Assembly: GCA_022072445.1 (NCBI GenBank)
Contig: JAJVHV010000010.1
Span: 124,001 to 188,000 of the forward strand
Direction of reading: 5' to 3'
Origin: Phycisphaerae bacterium
Lineage (GTDB): Bacteria > Planctomycetota > Phycisphaerae > UBA1845 > Fen-1342
DNA: 64,000 bases
Below the pieces are notes generated by a model that saw only the letters and a program-made list of their open reading frames with translations, had not been told where the DNA came from and searched no databases. This document shows, piece after piece, positions 60,304 to 64,000 of this stretch. A program made the position numbers and the translations under genes. Position 1 is the stretch's first letter. Each line of letters starts with the position of its first letter.

Positions 60304-60780
60304 ATGTTAGACCAGGTCCGTGGCATTGTCGTCCGGCGTTGTGTTGAACGATCGCGTTCGCGACTTCGCGCGCTATTCGTGTGCCTGATCGCGCTCCTCG
60401 GCGTACCGCTGGCGCTGTGGTTCAGCGACGTCATCGAAGACCTCTTGGCGGTCCATTATCTAGCTGCAATTTGTGTCTCATTCCTTGTCTACGCCGTCTT
60501 TCTCATCGCGGCGGCGTTCTTACTATTTCGCCGCGCCGTGTACAGGCACCTGACCGAAGCGGTCGTCGACTGCCGCTATCCGCTCTGCGTCCACTGCGGC
60601 TACGATCTGCAGGGTCTGGCCGAACCGCGCTGCCCGGAGTGCGGCGCGACGTTCGATACGCGGTTGCTGACGCCTTCTCAGGAAACGCACGCGGCGCACG
60701 GCCAGACGAGGCGCAGTGATCGCCGCAATCCGCACGACAGCAGCACGCACGATGCGAGTAACGACGCGAGCACACGATGA
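60304..60780 (+). CDS. Membrane protein with zinc-ribbon-like CxxC motif
   Basis: A 158-residue protein with two hydrophobic segments (LFVCLIALLGVPLALWF; LAAICVSFLVYAVFLIAAAFLLF) followed by CVHCGYDLQGLAEPRCPECG (two Cys pairs, CxxCGYxLxGL...CPxCG), a signature common in membrane proteins of Planctomycetota, then a disordered Ser/Thr/Asp-rich tail. The ATG at 60304 has a weak upstream site. Its stop overlaps the next start (ATGA). Function unknown. Confidence 0.75.
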   Translation: MLDQVRGIVVRRCVERSRSRLRALFVCLIALLGVPLALWFSDVIEDLLAVHYLAAICVSFLVYAVFLIAAAFLLFRRAVYRHLTEAVVDCRYPLCVHCGYDLQGLAEPRCPECGATFDTRLLTPSQETHAAHGQTRRSDRRNPHDSSTHDASNDASTR

Positions 60781-61154
60781 CCGACTCCCCGATGCGTGAC
60801 GACCATACGACCGTTGCCCAACTCCGCGGCTTGCTGACCCAATTCGTCGCCGAGCGCGACTGGCACGTCTATCACGACGCCAAGAACCTCTCGATGTCGA
60901 TCGCGATCGAAGCCGCCGAGCTGATGGAGCACTTCCAGTGGGTCCGCAACGAGGATGTCGCCGCTCTGCGCGCCGACGGCGCCAAGCTGGCGGAAGTCCG
61001 TGAAGAGCTGGCCGACGTCGTCGCCTATGCGCTCGCCCTGGCTAACGTCCTCGAGATCGACCTCGCCTCCGCCATCCAGGACAAGATGCGCAAGAACGAG
61101 CAGAAGTATCCGGCGGCGCAGTTTCGGGGCGTGTGGTACAAGCCGAAGGCGTGA
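60777..61154 (+). CDS. MazG-like nucleotide pyrophosphohydrolase
   Basis: A 125-residue all-alpha NTP-PPase (MazG superfamily), probably acting on dNTPs such as dCTP. LTQFVAERDWHVYHDAKNLS, MSIAIEAAELMEHFQW (the metal-binding ExxE pattern in EAAEL), VREELADVVAYALALANVLEID (second ExxD) and KMRKNEQKYPAAQFRG show the family order; KYP...F is typical of the C-terminus. The start overlaps the previous stop (ATGA), so translation is coupled. Its final codons occur again at 62178-62226. Confidence 0.88.
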   Translation: MTDSPMRDDHTTVAQLRGLLTQFVAERDWHVYHDAKNLSMSIAIEAAELMEHFQWVRNEDVAALRADGAKLAEVREELADVVAYALALANVLEIDLASAIQDKMRKNEQKYPAAQFRGVWYKPKA

Positions 61155-61172
61155 GTGGGGGGCGGGAGTCGG

Positions 61173-61178
61173 TATAAT
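61173..61178 (+). promoter_or_regulatory. Probable -10 box upstream of the pseudopilin gene
   Basis: TATAAT at 61173-61178, 37 bp before the start. The -35 position holds no good match. Similar TATAAT boxes lie before the BamD-like (2606-2611) and GH172 (30529-30534) genes. Confidence 0.4.
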
Positions 61179-61215
61179 CGGTGAATCGGGTCGGAGCGCA
61201 GAGCGGTGGCGAAGA

Positions 61216-62136
61216 ATGCGCCCGAGGAACCACGGCCAACGCACGGCATTCACGCTCATTGAGCTGCTGGTCGTGATCGCGATCGTCACCATCCTGATCG
61301 CGGTCCTGGCGGGCAGTCTGGGGCGCGCTCGCGAGCAGGCCCGCACCACCCGGTGTCTCGCCAACCTGCGCTCGATCGGCCAGGCGATGTGCATGTACTT
61401 CGGCGAGTGGAACGACTGGTTTCCGTTCGCACGAAGCAACTGGCCGGGGGGCGGCCTCCCGCTGCACCCGTTCTATTACGGCGGTCACCCGGGGCGGCCG
61501 GGCTGGCCGGGCTACGACCGACCGGAGCTGCGCGACTCGCCGCAGGGCCGGCCGTTCAACGCGTATCTGTATTCGAATCTCTCCGAGACGTGCGATGATC
61601 CGAGCCAGGTCGGCCGGCCCGAGTTCGAGCAGCGCCGCAATCTGCCGGTCTTCGCGTGTCCCTCGGACATCGGCGGGATTTCCCATACGCAGAGCGCGGA
61701 TGAGATCGTCGGTCCGCCGGCCTACTTCAAGTTCGGCAGCAGCTACGACATGAACTATCACTTCGTCTGGCACTGGGCAGCGGCGTCGGACCCGGACGAT
61801 CCGCAGCGTTTCGTCGAGCGGCCGGCGGAGCTGAAGGCGGTCTACCTGCAGGCGAGCAATCACTTTCTGTCGCGGCAGATGGCGGCGCATTCCTCGCGAT
61901 TCGTCATTCTGTTCGAAGACCCGTTCGACTCAGCGCAGTGGAACAACGTCCGCCGCCACGGCTGGCACCGGCAACTGGATCGTCATTCGTTTCTGTTTCT
62001 GGACGGGCACGCGGCATACGTTTTGGCGGACGCGTCGCGCGGGAACTCGGGTCTGGGCTGGAAAACCTCGGCGGGCGCGTGGTTCTACGATCCGAACGAT
62101 CCGGACTACCTGTATCGCGAGTTGGGGCCGAAGTAG
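61216..62136 (+). CDS. Type IV pilin-like / type II pseudopilin with N-methylation motif
   Basis: A 306-residue protein, ATG 61216. The N-terminus (AFTLIELLVVIAIVTILIAVLAGSL) is a prepilin peptidase site (TFTLIE) with Glu5 of the mature helix, followed by the coiled helix RAREQARTTRCLANLRSIGQAM typical of the planctomycete H-X9-DG (DUF1559-like) group. The periplasmic part has ACPSDIGG, MNYHFVWHW and FLDGHAAYV. Very large numbers of such genes occur in Planctomycetota and are not clearly pilins. It sits between the MazG gene and a duplicated fragment of it. Confidence 0.85.
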   Translation: MRPRNHGQRTAFTLIELLVVIAIVTILIAVLAGSLGRAREQARTTRCLANLRSIGQAMCMYFGEWNDWFPFARSNWPGGGLPLHPFYYGGHPGRPGWPGYDRPELRDSPQGRPFNAYLYSNLSETCDDPSQVGRPEFEQRRNLPVFACPSDIGGISHTQSADEIVGPPAYFKFGSSYDMNYHFVWHWAAASDPDDPQRFVERPAELKAVYLQASNHFLSRQMAAHSSRFVILFEDPFDSAQWNNVRRHGWHRQLDRHSFLFLDGHAAYVLADASRGNSGLGWKTSAGAWFYDPNDPDYLYRELGPK

Positions 62137-62177
62137 TCGGTATCAGCAGCACCCTGCCGCTGTGGCATCCGAACGGG

Positions 62178-62226
62178 CAGAAGTATCCGGCCGCGCCGTT
62201 TCGGGGCGTGTGATACCAGCCGAAAG
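62178..62226 (+). pseudogene. Duplicated 3' fragment of the MazG-like gene
   Basis: CAGAAGTATCCGGC-GCGC-GTTTCGGGGCGTGTG... repeats 61101-61149 with few changes. In the frame of the original the product reads QKYPAAPFRGV, then TGA in place of the Trp codon TGG. No start or upstream MazG sequence precedes it, so only the last about 16 codons were copied. Confidence 0.7.
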
Positions 62227-62299
62227 GATGAGGGCCGCTCGCTTTGCACGTCATTGGCAGGGCAGGTCGCTGTTGGGCGACCTGCCGTCCGAACCGAGT

Positions 62300-63244
62300 T
62301 CAGCGACCGGTGCACGCCAGCCAGCTCAGCAGCTCATCCGCGACCGCGTACATCCGCGCCAGGGCGCCGTGCGTCCGGGCCGCGACGTGCGGCGTGAGAA
62401 TGCAATTCGGACACGTCCACAGCGTGTGCGTCCGCGGCAGCGGCTCCGGATCAGTCACGTCGAGCGCCGCCCCCGCCAGCGCGGCACTGCGCAGCGCGTC
62501 AGCCAGCGCGCCGGCTGCGACCACCGCGCCGCGCGCCGTGTTGACCAGGTACGAGCCGGGGCGCATTCGCGCCAGGGCGGCGGCGTCGATCATGCCGCGC
62601 GTCTCGGCCGTCAGAGGAACGTGCAGCGTGACGACGTCGCTGCCCGCCAGCAGCTCGGCTTGCTCCACCGCCGTGGCGCCGAACGCGAACGGCCCGACCG
62701 GGACGATGTCGTTATAGAGCACGCGGGCGCCGAAGCCGGCCGCGCAGATTCGCCCCACGCGGCTGCCGACGCGCCCCATGCCGATGATGCCGACCGTCAG
62801 CTCGCGCAACTCCCGGCCGTGCGGCCGCTCGCGCGCCGCGGCAAACCACCCCTCGGCGTATTGCCCGGCGAGCCGCGGAATCGGCCGCAGCATTTGCAGC
62901 ATCAACCCGACCGTGAACTCCGCCACGCTGTCCGCGTTCGCCAGCGGGGCGTTGATCACGTGGATGCCGCATGCTTCGGCGGCGGCCACGTCGATGTGGT
63001 CGGTGCCGACGCTGGCGGTCGCGACGACGCGCAGCGCGCCGCCGGCTTCGAGCACGCGGCGCGTGACGCGCGTGCTGCTGCGCACCAGCAGCGCGTCGCA
63101 CGCCGCCGCGAGCCGGACCAGCTCGTCTTCGTCGCGCGACGCGGCCCGCAGCAGCTCGGCTCCGGCCGCGAGCCGCCCTTCGGCCGCGGCGTCGAGCGGC
63201 TCGCTCAATCCGATCCGCCAGCGCACGCTCATCGCCGTCGCCAC
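62300..63244 (-). CDS. D-2-hydroxyacid dehydrogenase (SerA-like)
   Basis: NAD-dependent dehydrogenase of the D-isomer family, 314 residues, as in phosphoglycerate dehydrogenase without the regulatory ACT domain. Motifs: LLVRSSTRVTRRVLEA, VATASVGTDHIDV, TVGIIGMGRVGSRVG (NAD-binding GxGxxG), LVNTARGAVV and DVTDPEP with Glu in the catalytic triad (ARG, DPEP, TPHVA: Arg, Glu, His). It follows rlmN by 21 bp on the same strand. Substrate could be 3-phosphoglycerate or another 2-oxoacid. Confidence 0.88.
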   Translation of the reverse strand: MATAMSVRWRIGLSEPLDAAAEGRLAAGAELLRAASRDEDELVRLAAACDALLVRSSTRVTRRVLEAGGALRVVATASVGTDHIDVAAAEACGIHVINAPLANADSVAEFTVGLMLQMLRPIPRLAGQYAEGWFAAARERPHGRELRELTVGIIGMGRVGSRVGRICAAGFGARVLYNDIVPVGPFAFGATAVEQAELLAGSDVVTLHVPLTAETRGMIDAAALARMRPGSYLVNTARGAVVAAGALADALRSAALAGAALDVTDPEPLPRTHTLWTCPNCILTPHVAARTHGALARMYAVADELLSWLACTGR

Positions 63245-63265
63245 CTCATGTCCGCACCCTTCCCG

Positions 63266-64000
63266 TCATGCCGCACCCGGACCGTTGAGGGGCACGAGCG
63301 ACGCGCGCCGCAACTGGCCGCAGGCGGCGTTCGCATCGCGGCCGCGCGACGTGCGGACATGAGCATTCACGCCCTGCCGCCGCAGGATGGATTGAAACTC
63401 GAACGCCGACTCGGCCGACGGTCGCTCGAACGGAAGCGTGGGGACGGGGTTGTAGCGCAGCAGGTTGACGTTGCAGCGCAGGCGGCGCGCCAGCTCCGCC
63501 AGCCGCAGGGCGTGCGCCGGCAGGTCGTTGACACCGGCGAGCAGCACGTACTCGAGCGTGATCTCGCGGCCCGTGCGGTCGAAGTACTCGCGGCAGGCGT
63601 CGATCAATTCGGCGATCGGCACGCCCTTGCCCCAGGGGATCAGCTCGCGGCGCAGGTCGTCGTCGGGCGCGTGCAGCGAAAGCGCCAGGTTGATCGCCAG
63701 GTGCTCGCCGGCCAGCCGGCGAATCTGCGCCGGCAGCCCCACGGTGCTGAGCGTGATCCGCCGGGCGCTGATGCCCATGCCGTCCGGCGCCATGATAATG
63801 CGAATGGCGTGCACGACCTGCTCGTAGTTGGCCAGCGGCTCGCCCATGCCCATCAGGACGACGTTCGAGAGCCGCGCCGCGTCCGCCCCGGTGTCGCCGC
63901 GCGTCACGAGCCGCCGGACGCGCATGGCCTGCTCGACGATCTCGCCGGCCGACAGGTTGCGCTCGACGCCGTCGAGCCCGCTGGCGCAGAACCGGCAGCC
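63266..64000 (-). CDS. rlmN: RlmN, 23S rRNA/tRNA adenine C2 methyltransferase (N-terminus beyond right edge)
   Basis: Radical SAM enzyme methylating A2503 of 23S rRNA and A37 of some tRNAs. The visible 244 residues begin GCRFCASGL, the end of the CxxxCxxC cluster motif, then NLSAGEIVEQ, VVLMGMGEPLANYE (typical RlmN), ITLSTVGL, LALSLHAPDDDLRRELIPW and the catalytic Cys in DANAACGQL. The 3' end is complete. It is immediately upstream of the dehydrogenase gene. Confidence 0.96.
   Translation of the reverse strand, partial: GCRFCASGLDGVERNLSAGEIVEQAMRVRRLVTRGDTGADAARLSNVVLMGMGEPLANYEQVVHAIRIIMAPDGMGISARRITLSTVGLPAQIRRLAGEHLAINLALSLHAPDDDLRRELIPWGKGVPIAELIDACREYFDRTGREITLEYVLLAGVNDLPAHALRLAELARRLRCNVNLLRYNPVPTLPFERPSAESAFEFQSILRRQGVNAHVRTSRGRDANAACGQLRRASLVPLNGPGAA

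Overview
The window is GC-rich, densely coded DNA that looks like a chromosome segment of a member of the Planctomycetota, most likely a Phycisphaerae-like lineage. The pointers are: secreted proteins ending in the short Cys-rich dockerin-like tail built on the motif NGFDxD, two ECF sigma factor plus Ser/Thr kinase-TPR modules, a membrane protein with the CxxCGYxLxGL/CPxCG zinc signature, a FlgM of the planctomycete type, a GH172 (DUF2961) enzyme, and genes for an outer membrane (LptE, BamD-like, Lol transporter). No transposase, integrase, CRISPR array or phage gene was seen. The taxonomic call is inference, since no 16S or marker phylogeny is possible here.

Layout from the left. 1-2.6 kb: BamD-like, LptE and FtsH (cut by the left edge) on the minus strand. 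2.8-4.3 kb: a secreted alpha/beta hydrolase. 4.6-8.7 kb: two divergent MpsC-family (DUF2294) genes separated by a structured leader with a strong hairpin-plus-T terminator, then small proteins and a B12-type radical SAM enzyme. 8.7-13.0 kb: a four-gene operon of coiled-coil protein, FGE-fold protein lacking the catalytic cysteines, zinc-ribbon GTPase and a GAP1-like partner; this is the best candidate for an undescribed system. 13.2-18.3 kb: glycosyltransferase, a DUF2325-like coiled protein, a HEAT-repeat lipoprotein and a small lipoprotein. 18.5-23.8 kb: GlyA, a lipoprotein, a TPR protein and RlmI. 24-25 kb: a dense block of tandem and palindromic repeats. 24.8-28.2 kb: first sigma/kinase module. 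28.3-34.3 kb: FG-GAP protein, small lipoprotein, GH172 enzyme, MgtE. 34.4 kb: tRNA-Glu.

34.7-41.5 kb holds a nearly complete ISC iron-sulfur operon in the order iscR-iscS-iscU-iscA-hscB-hscA-(Uma2 gene)-fdx. HscA carries an extra stretch of about 88 residues encoded by repeat-like DNA. Next come an HDOD protein, a fused DctQM TRAP permease, a 21-bp repeat array and a secreted beta-helix-like protein. 46.9-50.1 kb is the second sigma/kinase module, whose kinase has an anti-sigma-type zinc motif at its N-terminus. It is followed by a Kelch/Ig/dockerin-like protein, tRNA-Tyr and FlgM with a plausible sigma-28 promoter. 52.9-58.9 kb: a membrane-anchored MutS-family ATPase, DMT protein, pteridine-reductase-like SDR, LolD, LolC/E and a membrane protein, all on the minus strand. 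59.2-62.1 kb: PilT-like ATPase, zinc-motif membrane protein, MazG-like pyrophosphohydrolase and a pseudopilin, with a duplicated 3' fragment of the MazG gene after the pseudopilin. 62.3-64 kb: a 2-hydroxyacid dehydrogenase and RlmN (cut by the right edge).

A recurring theme is invasion of gene ends by short dispersed repeats. At least five families are present, and they have entered reading frames at least twice: the HscA insert and the signal peptide of a small lipoprotein.
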